Assembly (NCBI GenBank): GCA_039881145.1
Contig: JAYKKI010000003.1
Location: forward strand, 4,917,001 to 4,981,000
Length of the DNA: 64,000 bases
Source: Druceiella hillmani
Taxonomy: Eukaryota; Arthropoda; Insecta; Lepidoptera; Hepialidae
Direction: 5' to 3'
Shown here: piece after piece, positions 24,087 through 34,339 of the stretch
Position numbering within the stretch: position 1 is the stretch's first letter
How the letters are laid out: every line of letters begins with the position of its first letter
Made by a program: the position numbers and the translations under genes
The notes under the pieces: generated by a model
The model's input: only the letters and a program-made list of their open reading frames with translations
Told to the model about the DNA's origin: nothing
The model's database searches: none

Positions 24087-24890
24087 TAAACATTTATCGA
24101 TATATGGTATTTTATATCTTTCACAGTTGTAAAATATCGTGAATCTCTCAAAAAACTATGGAATTTATAATCGCTGCTATATTTTTCCCGTAAACTACTA
24201 GAAACACTGTTTTTTTTTAAATTGTTCACTTTAACAGTTTCGTAAATGTGAGAAAAGGGAAAATATTTGATACATTTTTGATAATCCTCTTGTATAAAAT
24301 CACGAGGAAAAGAATTATGAAATCTTTGTAAATAGATCTTTCCATTTATATTCTGTACGATATACGAAATATAAAAAATACTAATTTTTGGTTTGTCACT
24401 TTCCCCTCTAAAATTTATTTTTAAATGTTTTTCGGCATTTAAATATTAAATCAATATTTCGTGCATAAAGAGAAATAGCATGCTTTTTAAATATCTTAAA
24501 ATAAATATTATAATATCATAAAATACAAGATTCCCTGCTGTTTCGTAACCCATTACTTACTAAATCAAGCACCTCAATTTGAAGCAATGACTTGACAAAT
24601 ACTTCAATTTGAACTTAATTTGTGAATAATTTTATACTAACATATATTAACTAGGCAGCACTCGCGTCATTAATAAGTGAATTCTTGATATGATGAGACA
24701 TTAACGAGATTCGTTAAGTACCGAAACAGATATTGCAATAGCCGGGGTTGATCAGAAATTTCATTCATACGAATATACTAAAAGACGAGCCGATTAGCGT
24801 AAAATATATAGTTGGATGCGTCATTACTTTCTTGCAAAAACAACAGTTTAAGATTTTGATAATAAATGTAGAGCGGTCCTACATGAGATG
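24086..24890 (+). repeat. diverged block R, first copy
   Basis: This is collinear with 30,572-31,266 in the same orientation. GTAAACATTTA starts both. TTCGTTAAGTACCGAAACAG matches TTCGTTAAAGACCGAAACAG. CCGATTAGCGTAAA matches TCGATTAGCGTAAA, and CTTTCTTG plus GAGCGG- and GAAACGG-type endings follow in order. Divergence is high, but the order of landmarks is kept over 700 bases. No reading frame is shared. Confidence 0.7.
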
Positions 24891-25286
24891 GTACATTACC
24901 AAGCATTTAAATTAGTAATTTGTGTCTGCAACTATTAACATTCAATTCATAGTGCTTTAGTGGAAATAACGAGATTTTCCATATAAAAATATTTTTCATA
25001 AATTTGTGATTAAAAATAATTTTTAATATAAACAACTAAATAAATAATAAAATAACTGGTAGAAAATAAAGTGTTTTAAATAAAGTTTTAGTCTAAAAGA
25101 AAGTATTTTATAATACATAATTTAATTAAATTACACGGTGTTTATTCACTCCAGTAAAAGGACTAATTAAAATACATGTCACATACTACCATATCACATC
25201 GTAATAAATACGACGAAGATGGCGTTTTCATATATCTATTTCAAATTACGTTAATTGATTTAGTACTTGTTATGGCAAGACAAACT

Positions 25287-25850
25287 GTCGTGGTATTTTG
25301 AATTATCAAGAGCCTTGTTTTACGGAGACACATTTTTTATTTACATCCTTTCTTACGTAAGCAGCGAATAAATCCTACGCCTGTTCCCATGGCTGCTTCC
25401 TTAAAAAAAGTTCTCAAAGGTAAATTTGTCTTTGGTACTTTTTCTAGTTGCAAGAATTTTTCTTTGTACTTGTGGAATTCTGACCTGATCAAGCACATTT
25501 ATTTTGCTGAATTAAATAGGGATCTATTTCTTCTTTTATATATCTGCTATATAATTTGTCGAGTGTTTCATATTTCGTTCCAATTTTGTGAAAACGTATT
25601 CATCCTTTTCAAGAACCACTCCGATAATATCACATAGATCTGCTTTTGCCCTATCGACGTTAGATATTTGTATAATTACATTATCACCGATTTCTACTGA
25701 CAGGTGTATTCATTTTGAAGCCAATGTCATTCTTTTGGTTTGTTTTTCTAAGTTTTTATGAGCTATTTCTCTGCCTGCTATTATTTGGGAATGTCCTGTT
25801 TAAAATTCCTCTTTCATTCGCTTCCCCTGTTTTAAATTCGACATAATAAT
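25287..25850 (-). pseudogene. decayed transposon-type protein, basic and Cys-rich C-terminus
   Basis: Three minus-strand frames together give, in order: LEKQTKRMTLASK; EIGDNVIIQISNVDRAKADL followed by IIGVVLEK; LDKLYSRYIKEE; EFHKYKEKFLQLEKVPK; and a tail GVGFIRCLRKKGCK then MCLRKTRLLI. This order matches, from memory, the C-terminal region of integrase-bearing proteins often annotated KRAB-A domain-containing protein 2-like in arthropods, which I believe derive from Ginger-type DNA transposons. There a VGD...VDR..GD segment precedes a cysteine-rich CxC-like tail. Several tail cysteines are replaced or missing here. Stops and frameshifts break the frame, and the integrase core is not seen upstream. 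The family name is moderately sure; loss of function is certain. Confidence 0.65.
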
Positions 25851-25861
25851 TGCGCTCGAGT

Positions 25862-26060
25862 TGGTCTTCACGTGTTTATAATAAGGCAGGAAAATGCACG
25901 GGTTCGGATGCACTCTAGTCGATCTATACGTCCTTACCAGACTAATAACTACGCAGGAATGAGAGCGCGGGCGGACGCCTCACTCGAGCGGGACTTCCTT
26001 CCCTTCTTCCTTCGTTGCCAAATCAAGTGACGTCTCTCGACCAATCAGAATAACGCACGA
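25862..26060. promoter_or_regulatory. GC-richer island with CCAAT and CRE-like motifs
   Basis: In AT-rich surroundings, this 200-base patch has many CpGs (GAGAGCGCGGGCGGACGCC), a TGACGT half-CRE and the inverted pair-like GACCAATCAG (CCAAT box) within 30 bases. It lies immediately upstream, in the minus-strand sense, of the decayed transposon gene, so it may be that gene's old 5' region. It could equally be an unrelated repeat end. There is no TATA box or transcript evidence. Confidence 0.25.
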
Positions 26061-26070
26061 TGAACTATAC

Positions 26071-26073
<3 letters not shown>

Positions 26074-26145
<72 letters not shown>

Positions 26146-26224
26146 TACATTTAAAACCGGTTCTTAGTTACAACGCGTTTCCTATAGTTAAAACTAATTA
26201 TTAATATATATATATATATATATA
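26074..26224. repeat. long (TA)n tract in two blocks
   Basis: Pure TA covers 26,074-26,147 with one phase change; a second TA block covers 26,204-26,224. The second block directly abuts the Helitron-like 5' end. Confidence 0.97.
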
Positions 26225-26227
26225 GAG

Positions 26228-27166
26228 TCAAACTTTTCAGTGGAAAGTGTATCACGCAAAAACCACTGGACGGACTTTAATGAAATTTAGTATAATGATA
26301 ACTGACTATCCGGGTCAATATATAAAATACTTTATATATTGACAAAGTGTCTCATTCTTAAGCAAGAACTGGTTCTTGCAAAAATCACTCCGAATGTTTG
26401 CTAATCTATACATATTGATATGTATTACTCAATTTAAAAATTTATAAAATGAAGCAATAAATAATACCCGTAATTAAGAAAAATAAAATAAAACGACTAA
26501 GTCCAGTTTAAAAAATCTTCAATAGATGTCACCACAAGGTTTTTGAAATACGTAATTTTCCTCTATCGCATCAAGCCAATTATCACTAAATGGATTTGAA
26601 TCATTTATATTGCACTGTGTCAATTTACATAATGTAATGCAATATAATTGCCCTCTAAATATTTTCAGGTTTAAATAAAGTAACAAGGTTTGTACTATTA
26701 TTTTGCTTTTCTTCAATAGATGGCGCAAGTAGGGATTTAAAATAAACAACACAACATAAATACGACTCTTAATAACGCACTTTAGTTGTTTTGATATAAT
26801 ATTATTATAATTCATGTATTTTTTATTTCTACTCCACCATATATATCGCTAAATATTTTCTATTACATAACGCGATATTTTTTTTTTAATTGTTTGTTGC
26901 ATGCTATTCAACGAAAGATGTCGCAACTAAACTTCGTAAATCATGGTGTCATTGTCTCTTCAAAAACAGAATAAACTTTGAGCGTAGCTAGCCTGGACCT
27001 AAGCATCAGTTGCTTTTCTGGTGGATAGCTGTATGTAGCACTCTCTCGCGTCAGCAACACTAACAATTAATTTGTTTATGTCTCTGACGTTTCTACAAGA
27101 AACATGGTTTACAGAGAAGTTTTGCAAACAATGTTCTAAAGCTCACAAAATCACGGGCACAGCTAG
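26228..27166 (+). mobile_element. non-autonomous Helitron-like element
   Basis: The 5' part begins TCAAACTTTTCAG and continues with ATCACGCAAAAACCACTGGA, CGGACTTTAATGAAATTTAG and ACTGACTATCCGGGT. This wording is typical of the 5' regions of many invertebrate Helitron-like elements. The 3' end is GCTCACAAAATCACGGGCAC followed by AGCTAGT, which fits a CTAG-type terminus. The interior has two CTTCAATAGATG repeats (about 26,516 and 26,714) and no RepHel coding. Assignment rests on remembered family patterns, and the two ends could belong to different insertions. Confidence 0.5.
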
Positions 27167-28299
27167 TTTTGATTAAAAATAGAACTAAAGTTACATTCAC
27201 TCTATTACGAATTTGTAATAGTAAAATCTCTATACTCTTTCAAATTATTTAACGTTCTAAAACTTACTTAATCGAATGATAGGTTTTTTTCGATGGATTT
27301 CAATAGAATTTCGGAGTTTTCCATGAAACTAATTGGAACGACCAATTAACAAATTGAGTGAAAATGTTCAAGTCATATAAATTGAACCAGAAATCTTTTT
27401 TATCTACTTCTCTATGTCTTTTCGATTTCCCTTCATTCTTTCTATTTCTCTTCTTTGTTTCTTACTTGCTTCTGTCGTCTTTCCGATCTATACTCTTTGG
27501 ATGGAAATGTGTGATAATTTAGAGTAAATAAATTAATTACGCCCTTAATAAATTTATTAATTTAAAAAAAAATTAGACGTACACTTGTTAATGAATATAT
27601 TTAAACACGACATATTTGGTTGAAAGATTATGATATTTTTCTTAAAAGGTTTAATGCCAGTGATTTTGTTTAATGCAGCAAGTATTGAGTTTGAACTCGA
27701 TTCTATCAAGAAAACTACTATTATGAAAAATTTAAAATAATTCGATTTCAAATGAAATGGGAGATAAAATAAAATTAACACTTCACCATTAAAAAAAACA
27801 AAAAATAATGTTTCAGTCACTTATTTTCCATGTCTTAACATTACTTACGCTTGTACGAATTACTTGAAGAAATGAAACAATGTAAATTTGCTATCTCTTC
27901 AAAGGTAGTTACAAAAAAAAGAGGAAAATAATTGGAAAACTCTAATGTAGTTAACATAGGATATAATTAATAATTATTTTTCAATACAGTCGAAGGTATA
28001 TTGACTATTAAAAATGACCTAAGTGCCGTGTACTTTAATGAAACTCTCATTTTTTTATATTAAAATAGTCATAATTTATACATTCTGAATTATATTTTAA
28101 ACCTTGCTTCATCAATATATCTTACACTTTAATTTATATTATTTTACTAATTGAAACAAAACCCCTTTTTATTCATCTATGCATATAATAAAATGTTAAC
28201 CCAGTAAATTCTATACACGGAAATGTTCTTCAAAATATGTGATTGATTTAGCGTACAGAATGATTAAAAAAGTCGGAAAACCTTATTTTAGAACTTTTA
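27167..28299. other. AT-rich stretch without recognisable genes
   Basis: A pyrimidine-rich patch at about 27,395-27,490 and a hydrophobic minus-strand frame at 27,557-27,820 are present. Neither resembles a known gene. Confidence 0.5.
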
Positions 28300-28454
28300 T
28301 CTATCTGCCTGTATGTTATTTTGTGTGTCATTCATACAAAATCACATTTTTATGAAATTTGATATGGTAATAGTTTATAACCAAGAGCACAGTTAAGAAC
28401 AACAATTTTCCCTATCCGAATTTTACGCGAGTGATATCGTAGGGAACAGCTAGT
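28300..28454 (+). mobile_element. short Helitron-like remnant, 3' end
   Basis: TTTTTATGAAATTTGATATG is followed within 100 bases by ACGCGAGTGATATCGTAGGG and AACAGCTAGT. The last part is a decayed form of the hairpin-plus-CTAG terminus seen in Helitron-like elements of many invertebrates; the stem is imperfect here. The 5' boundary is not visible. It is an independent copy from the one at 26.2 kb, and its 3' hairpin is different. Confidence 0.5.
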
Positions 28455-28689
28455 ATATAACATATTTAGATATATAAAACTTTATTTAAACAGATTTTCA
28501 TCTCTCTAAATGGAAGAAAACCATTATCCCTTCATTCTTTGCGCCGATTCAAATTTCCACTAAAGAAACTTGTTTCCAAAAATGTTCTTAGTTTACATTG
28601 TCTTGTTTTCGGTAAATTAATAATATTATTGATTAGGTTTTCCTCCTTAAAACATTCATTTTGAACTTTTTCTAAATGAACCGTCAAAT

Positions 28690-28960
28690 GTTATACGATA
28701 GAGTGGCGAACGTGGTTGGGAAAAGCGAGAATTCGCTGTATCGCTTCTCAAATATTTAAATACGGTCCATTTTCTCTCATTATCTTTTAATTTTTTCATT
28801 CTCTAGTGGAAAAAGTTGTCTATTGAAGTACCTTATTTATATATGCAAACATATTTTATCGAATTCATTGAGCCAGAATGTTCCATATGGATGTCAGCGT
28901 TAAGGTTTCTTAAAAGGACAGATTTATGGGAAACAATCAAACAATCTTTTTCTTAAAAGA
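28690..28960 (+). repeat. diverged block S, first copy
   Basis: This aligns almost without gaps to 33,545-33,790 by eye. The shared pattern is CCATTTTCTCTCATTATCTT/CACTTTCCTTCATCTTTACT, then TTTTTCATTCTCTAG/TTTTTAATTTCTAG, then TATGCAAACAT/TTTGCAGACAT and GGTTTCTTAAA/GGTTCCTGAAA. Much of it is AT-rich, so confidence is moderate. Confidence 0.5.
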
Positions 28961-29748
28961 AACCAAACGTTCATCATTACAACGTACATAAAAGGTGTTG
29001 GTGCCAATGTCATCATAAAGATGTTAACATTTCCGAAACAAGCATTTCGTTTTGCGAATTAAAATTTCAAATAAACTCCATGTAATTTTTAATAATATTT
29101 ACTCGAACTGTCGAAACAAAAAACTTAAAAGTTACTATTTTTTATATATTTTTCATTCTGTTAATTATAACCTATAGTATATTTTTAGGTAGTATATTAG
29201 ATTGTATTCTGTTTATTCACTGACAAACTATTATCCATATACGTATTACTATTTCGGAATCGTATAATATTATGTTGTTTTAGTATTATAATCATTATTA
29301 AAATGTTCTCCAAGTATATTATATATCAGCCCTTGAGAAGTTCAGCCTTTTTACTAAAACTATATTTTGCAGTTTTTTAGCGCTAACTGATGTAGTGTTA
29401 AAACAAAAAAGATTATTGGCAAAGTTTTATTGTTGAATTAAGGCCTGGATATTAGCGTATTTTAACAAATAAAAGTTTAATATCGCAAACGTTTAAACGA
29501 ATGGCAAAGAATCAATTGAAGTACAGAAATTCAGCCGTTGTGAAATATATACTATTATTATATCGTCATGTTCTGCCACTAGAAAATTACTTTGTAAAGA
29601 TCAAATCACGCAGTATTGTTTGTTCTATAACACGAGAATTTTATTTTGTTAATTTTTATTATTCCTTATTTTAAGATATTTTTCAGTAAACATATAATTC
29701 TTAATAGAGATTGTATTAGGAATTATTAAGAAAAAGAAAAAAAATGTA

Positions 29749-29802
<54 letters not shown>

Positions 29803-30571
29803 TACATACATATAACTCTCAAAAGATTGCAAATTCTTATCATATTTCGATATTCAATTGCTTTACAAATTTTTTTTAAATAATTAAGTTTTGAAGATAT
29901 TTTTTAAACTTTCCAATCCATATGCGAATGCAAATAAAATTTCTATATTCAACACAAATGCCATCCAACTTTCTTAAAATTTACATCTTCACCCAATCGT
30001 CAGTTCGAATTTTCTTTTTAAAATTAATTAAAATTATATCTTTTTTCAAAATTAATTAGAATTCAATATTTTTCAAAGGCTTGTACTCAGGCACGGGAAG
30101 GCAAGTCCCTCAGAGAGCAACTAGGCATCCTATTACTCTTTTTTTCAATCAACTGTTATCTCAAATCTCTACTGCTTGAGTTCAACGAGGTGATTGGTGA
30201 GATTTGATAAACGTATAGTCTATTCATTACAGCACATATGCCACTCGTAAGTATTAATTTAATGTATTTAATTTTATGTAATCATTAAATACTTCGTGAT
30301 AAATGCGTGGATTTATAATTATTATTAACTTTAGGGCTCCAACTTAAAACATACACGTAATTATTTATTAAGAGTATAAATATAGTCCAACATTAATTCT
30401 AAAACCTAAATAAGGAAATAATGACTATTACATCCTATAAATGCGAGCAAGAAATGTAGCGTTTTTTACCGAAGTTTGGTGAAGATAATCTTCCTAAACG
30501 TTTGCTAAACAAGTGATAGGGTTGTTGAAAGCGAACACGTATTATGAGGTTTCCCCCACACTTAGTGTTAT
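28961..30571. other. AT-rich stretch with one microsatellite
   Basis: No gene is recognised. It holds the (TA)n tract listed separately and a GC-richer patch at about 30,085-30,200 of unknown nature. Confidence 0.5.
29753..29813. repeat. (TA)n microsatellite
   Basis: An uninterrupted TA run to about 29,795 is followed by TACATATATACATACATA. An A-rich run precedes it. Confidence 0.97.
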
Positions 30572-31266
30572 GTAAACATTTAACAATATAGAGTACTTTA
30601 TTCACACAGGCGTAAAAATCATATATTTCTCAAAATTTATATGATTTATAATCACTTTTATAGTTTTTCGGTAAACGTGCAATGACGTTATATTTTTTAT
30701 AATTTTGACAACTTCACAGTTCTGGAAATGGGAGGTGTGTAAACATTCCTTGTGCACATTTCTAACGGTAGATCTAGAAAATTATAAGTTATATTTTATA
30801 CAGAAAAAGAGATAATGCGTTGGAGTTTTTGTAATAATATTTAATTTCAAAACGATATAATGCAACAAAGTTTTACAACCACCCTTTGTTGTTGCCTAAC
30901 TCTTTATCTAAGTGTCTCAAATTCAAGACATGACTTGACTGAAAAACACTTCAAAACTAACTTCAAGCATCCACGTTTAAAATTGTAAATTTTAACTTAA
31001 TTTTGTAAACAACTTTATCCTAAGAGACAACAGAGCAGCACATGAGCCATTAAGAAGTGGAATTTCCGTACCACGACACATTTAACGGAGTTCGTTAAAG
31101 ACCGAAACAGTTATAGCGACAGGCGCTTTTGCTCGAAACTTCCGCTCGTATACCGAAATACGGGTCGATTAGCGTAAATGTACTCGGCACGATGAGTCAA
31201 GCCTTTCTTGACAATGACAGTCCCAAGACTTTGGTAATTAGAGTGAAACGGCGCTAAATGAAATGG
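30572..31266 (+). repeat. diverged block R, second copy
   Basis: This is the partner of 24,086-24,890. Its second half (31,060-31,266) is unusually CpG-rich for the window and is the best-conserved part. Confidence 0.7.
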
Positions 31267-31485
31267 CGTCTCTATAATCTGGATGTTTCTGTAAAAAATT
31301 TAATTTAATTTTTATCGTTTTGTTTTCTTTTTACATGACTAAATGTAATCTCCTTAACGTGTAATATTTATGTTTATGCTGCTTTGATAGGATTTATGAG
31401 ATTCTTCCTTTACTATTTGTTTTATATAAAAATATTATTTACGGATCAAGCTATTATATAGCAAGGATTATTAAAGTACATAAAT

Positions 31486-31960
31486 GAATTTATTTATTTA
31501 TTTATCACCTTTTATACACAGCACCTATAGCGGACTTGTTGTTACATGAGAAATCTCTTCCTGTCAACCATAACAATTGGTGTTGAAATTTAGTCGGTAG
31601 ACTATAAAAGATTTTACAATGAAAATTCTTTATAGTACATTATAAGTAATACATACTACTGACATGATTTGGGATGGGAAAGACAGGAAAAGACAAGGGC
31701 ATAAAGGAAAAGGTTTCAGGATAGGCAGGACTTTTTCACTCGATCTTTGAAAATGTTTAGAGACGTGATTTTTCTGATGTCGGGATCAAAGTGATTCCAA
31801 TTTTTAGCTGCTTGGACAGTGAAAGATTTTTCATAAGTTAATAAATATTTTGTAAAAATATTCACATTATTTATGCAAAAGCAAGCTACACATGAATATC
31901 CTTTTTTGTTTAATATAGGACCATTTGTAAAAATTATATCATGCAATGTAACATTCAAAC
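31486..31960 (-). mobile_element. 3' end of a LINE (non-LTR retrotransposon)
   Basis: On the minus strand an 80-codon frame (31,716-31,958) ends the ORF2-type protein, and an untranslated stretch of about 220 bases follows. The element finishes in a short TAAA-type tail at about 31,486-31,502 (plus strand TTTATTTATTTATCACC). Frame plus simple tail at the 3' end is the standard anatomy of a 5'-truncated LINE. No target-site duplication was identified. The clade (CR1/Jockey-like or RTE-like) cannot be decided from this piece. Confidence 0.65.
31716..31958 (-). pseudogene. C-terminal tail of LINE reverse transcriptase protein
   Basis: The frame contains SFTVQAAKNWNHFDPDIRKI followed by TSLNIFKDRVKK. 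The pattern S-F-x-x-x-x-x-K-x-W-N-x-x-x-x-x-I-R plus a later SL..FK..(L/V)KK is the well-known end of many LINE ORF2 proteins, downstream of the RT domain. The upstream segment has a cysteine-bearing GYSCVACFCINN stretch. No RT catalytic motifs remain. ATG at the start is incidental. Confidence 0.65.
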
Positions 31961-31966
31961 TGAGTT

Positions 31967-33544
31967 GAAAAAAAATGTCGGAAAGAATTTAATTAAGCAA
32001 ACCGATCATAATGAGATGTATCTTGAACGAAGTTTTAACAAAGTAAAAAAAAATTAAAACCTTAAAAATTCATCGTAATAATAGCAATAAGTAAAGACAA
32101 ACCATTGCAATGATATTCATTTTCATGTTTGAGAGTTTTCGCTACTAAAAAATCAAACAAAAGCGAAATTTATAGGCGTGTGCACTTTCAAGTAGAACTA
32201 AAGTAGTTCATTTACAAAAGTTCTTCATTTACAAAAGTTTTATTGTCTAACTTTGTTGTAACTTTAACAACTTTGAAATGCAGCACCACAAGCAGTTATG
32301 ATTAAAATGTTCGACACATAATTAAATTATGCTAATATTCATTATATACCCCGATAATGTTTTATATTAACTTCAATTTTACTTTCGTTATATGGATTGA
32401 TTATACTTGATTTAAGGAACATCCTCATTGACATTAATAATATTATATATCAAAAGCTGTTCAGAAAAGTATGTGTGAGTACGTATGTGTGTATGTATGT
32501 GCACATCGATAAACAAAACTATGGTATACTTTATACCGCAGTTTTGTTTAAGTATATTAAGTTAGTTTTATATTAGGTTATTTTTATTAAGTAACACCTA
32601 CGGGTATTGCACTTTATTATACTTTGATGAAAAGAAAAACTCAAATTTTTGACATTTAAGATTCTTCGTTTAGTTAAGAATGACACTAAATTTACTTCTA
32701 ATTTAATGATATTTTACAAATGTAATATATTTAATAATATTTAGTAATATTATTAATATATTTAGTAATATTATTAATGTAATCATTCAAATATCATTCT
32801 GCAATTAACTTAAATGTCTAATAATTTTTTTCTTCTTCACGAATAGTGAACAAGTGAAATCAATTAATTGTGGAATTTTAATGTTTTGGACGAAATCAAC
32901 AAGAATGTCCAAATATCCACTTGAATTTAAATTGTGAAGTGGCGTCGGTTGACACAGTCGTCTTTCCTTTCTGTTTCTATTTGCAAAGAAATAATCTCCG
33001 AAAATATGTTAAAATTTTGTACGAATGGTGTGTATTTTAAACTGAATTCTTTTAATAATTAAACATTTTAGGCTTATTTATATTTAGCAATATATTAAAT
33101 TACAATTTGTTCATAGTGGTATTTTTACGTAGAAGAAGTTAATACCAGCTATTTTGCTTAATGTAGTACATTATGTTGAGCCTAAATTTGAATTTACTGT
33201 GCTGTTTTCTATCGCATATAATCAAAAATATTTTTAAAGTAAAAGAAGTTGAAGGTATTATAGTAGAAGCTCTTCTTCGTCCAAAGACATTATATGTTCC
33301 TTATAAATGTATGAAAATTATTCGATAGAAGAAATCATCTATAAAATTTCATCTCAGAATCATTACCTTTTGAGTCCCTAGAGATGACTTGAATCTCAAA
33401 CGCATATATTAACACTATACTTTTTATTAACTTTAAATAGTCCAAAAAACATGCACTTACTTTTTGATGGAAGAATCAGTTTATTGGCAAGGTTTTTCTA
33501 TTTAAAATATATCGTTTGACGGTTTTCTAGACGAATGATAAAAT
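31967..33544. other. AT-rich stretch without recognisable genes
   Basis: It contains a 39-base hairpin at 32,511-32,549, a TGTG-rich patch just before it, and a repeated TTTAGTAATATTATTAAT motif near 32,740-32,780. No coding motif is seen. Confidence 0.5.
32511..32549. repeat. 18-bp-arm hairpin
   Basis: AAACAAAACTATGGTATA (32,511-32,528) pairs with 32,532-32,549 at 16 of 18 positions across a 3-base loop. The loop is so tight that a snap-back event or small MITE remnant is more likely than a structured RNA. Confidence 0.7.
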
Positions 33545-33790
33545 AAAATAAGTAATAATATTTCATTCGATAATGGTTCAGAATCGGGAGAACTTGCCGT
33601 ACCACTTCGGAACTACTTATATACAATTCACTTTCCTTCATCTTTACTTAAATTTTTAATTTCTAGAGATAAAGTCGCTTTCTTATACCCCTTATTAACA
33701 TGTTTGCAGACATGTATTTATTGAGTTATAGTATTTAGCACTGACGTGAGTATTAAAGGTTCCTGAAAGAATAAGACTAGGAGGAATCTT
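33545..33790 (+). repeat. diverged block S, second copy
   Basis: This is the partner of 28,690-28,960. It is cut off on its right by PLE copy 4. After that insertion and the TA tract, a short R-like fragment resumes at about 34,240-34,330 (ACCGGAAGATTAGCATAAAC), matching the S-then-R order at 28.7-31.3 kb. Confidence 0.5.
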
Positions 33791-33805
33791 GAAACAGTTG
33801 TTTTC

Positions 33806-34072
33806 ACAATTAAATGAAACTACGTGATTTAGTATTATTTCCACTTTCTTTAATTTCATTACCATGACCTAGGTTTCGTTGCATTACATCTTCAGGTGAG
33901 CAAAGATAACATGAAGTTAATCTTTGCTAATAGCCCACCTGAAGATGTAATAGAACTAAACCTAGGTCGTCGTAAAGAAATTAAAGAAAGTAGAAATAAT
34001 AATACATCACGTAGTTTCATGTAATTGTTAACAATGAATTTCTACAAAATTAACGCCAAATATATTCAACGG
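33806..34072. mobile_element. head-to-head pair of PLE 3' ends (copy 4)
   Basis: The left half (33,806-33,910) is the PLE end on the minus strand and the right half (33,916-34,072) the same end on the plus strand. The arms are separated by about five bases. Each includes the hammerhead-like core and the outer palindrome; the right arm continues to TTAACGCCAAATATATTCAA. No coding part is present. The structure is what remains when two PLE ends insert in inverted order with nothing between, and it echoes the inverted arms of copy 2. Confidence 0.85.
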
Positions 34073-34148
34073 TTGTTTTTTACTATTTAATAAAAGGTGT
34101 CCGAAAGATGTCGGTAACAAATTTTGTAATAGTATATAAGGTAAATAA

Positions 34149-34151
<3 letters not shown>

Positions 34152-34201
<50 letters not shown>
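34152..34201. repeat. (TA)n microsatellite
   Basis: An uninterrupted TA run of about 50 bases lies 80 bases from the PLE end. Confidence 0.97.
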
Positions 34202-34203
<2 letters not shown>

Positions 34204-34339
34204 AGAGGTAACCCAAGCCCATCTGTCAGTTAAAGGCTTTCATTCACACACTGTCTTCCGACTTACCGGAAGATTAGCATAAACGTGCCGGAAGGGAGCA
34301 CAATATTTTCGCATCAGTTATTACAGTGAAAGTATTTTT

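Noticed and set aside
25389..25637. 82-codon plus-strand frame beginning MAASLKKVLKG
   Set aside because: It is antisense to the decayed KRBA2-like frames, which carry recognisable motif order on the minus strand.
26519..26815. 98-codon minus-strand frame inside the Helitron-like element
   Set aside because: It has no similarity to Rep or helicase and an AT-driven hydrophobic composition; non-autonomous elements often have such chance frames.
28860..28960. Blocks S and P being the same repeat
   Set aside because: They share GGTTTCTTGAA/GGTTTCTTAAA, but the flanks do not stay in register, so the resemblance may be chance.
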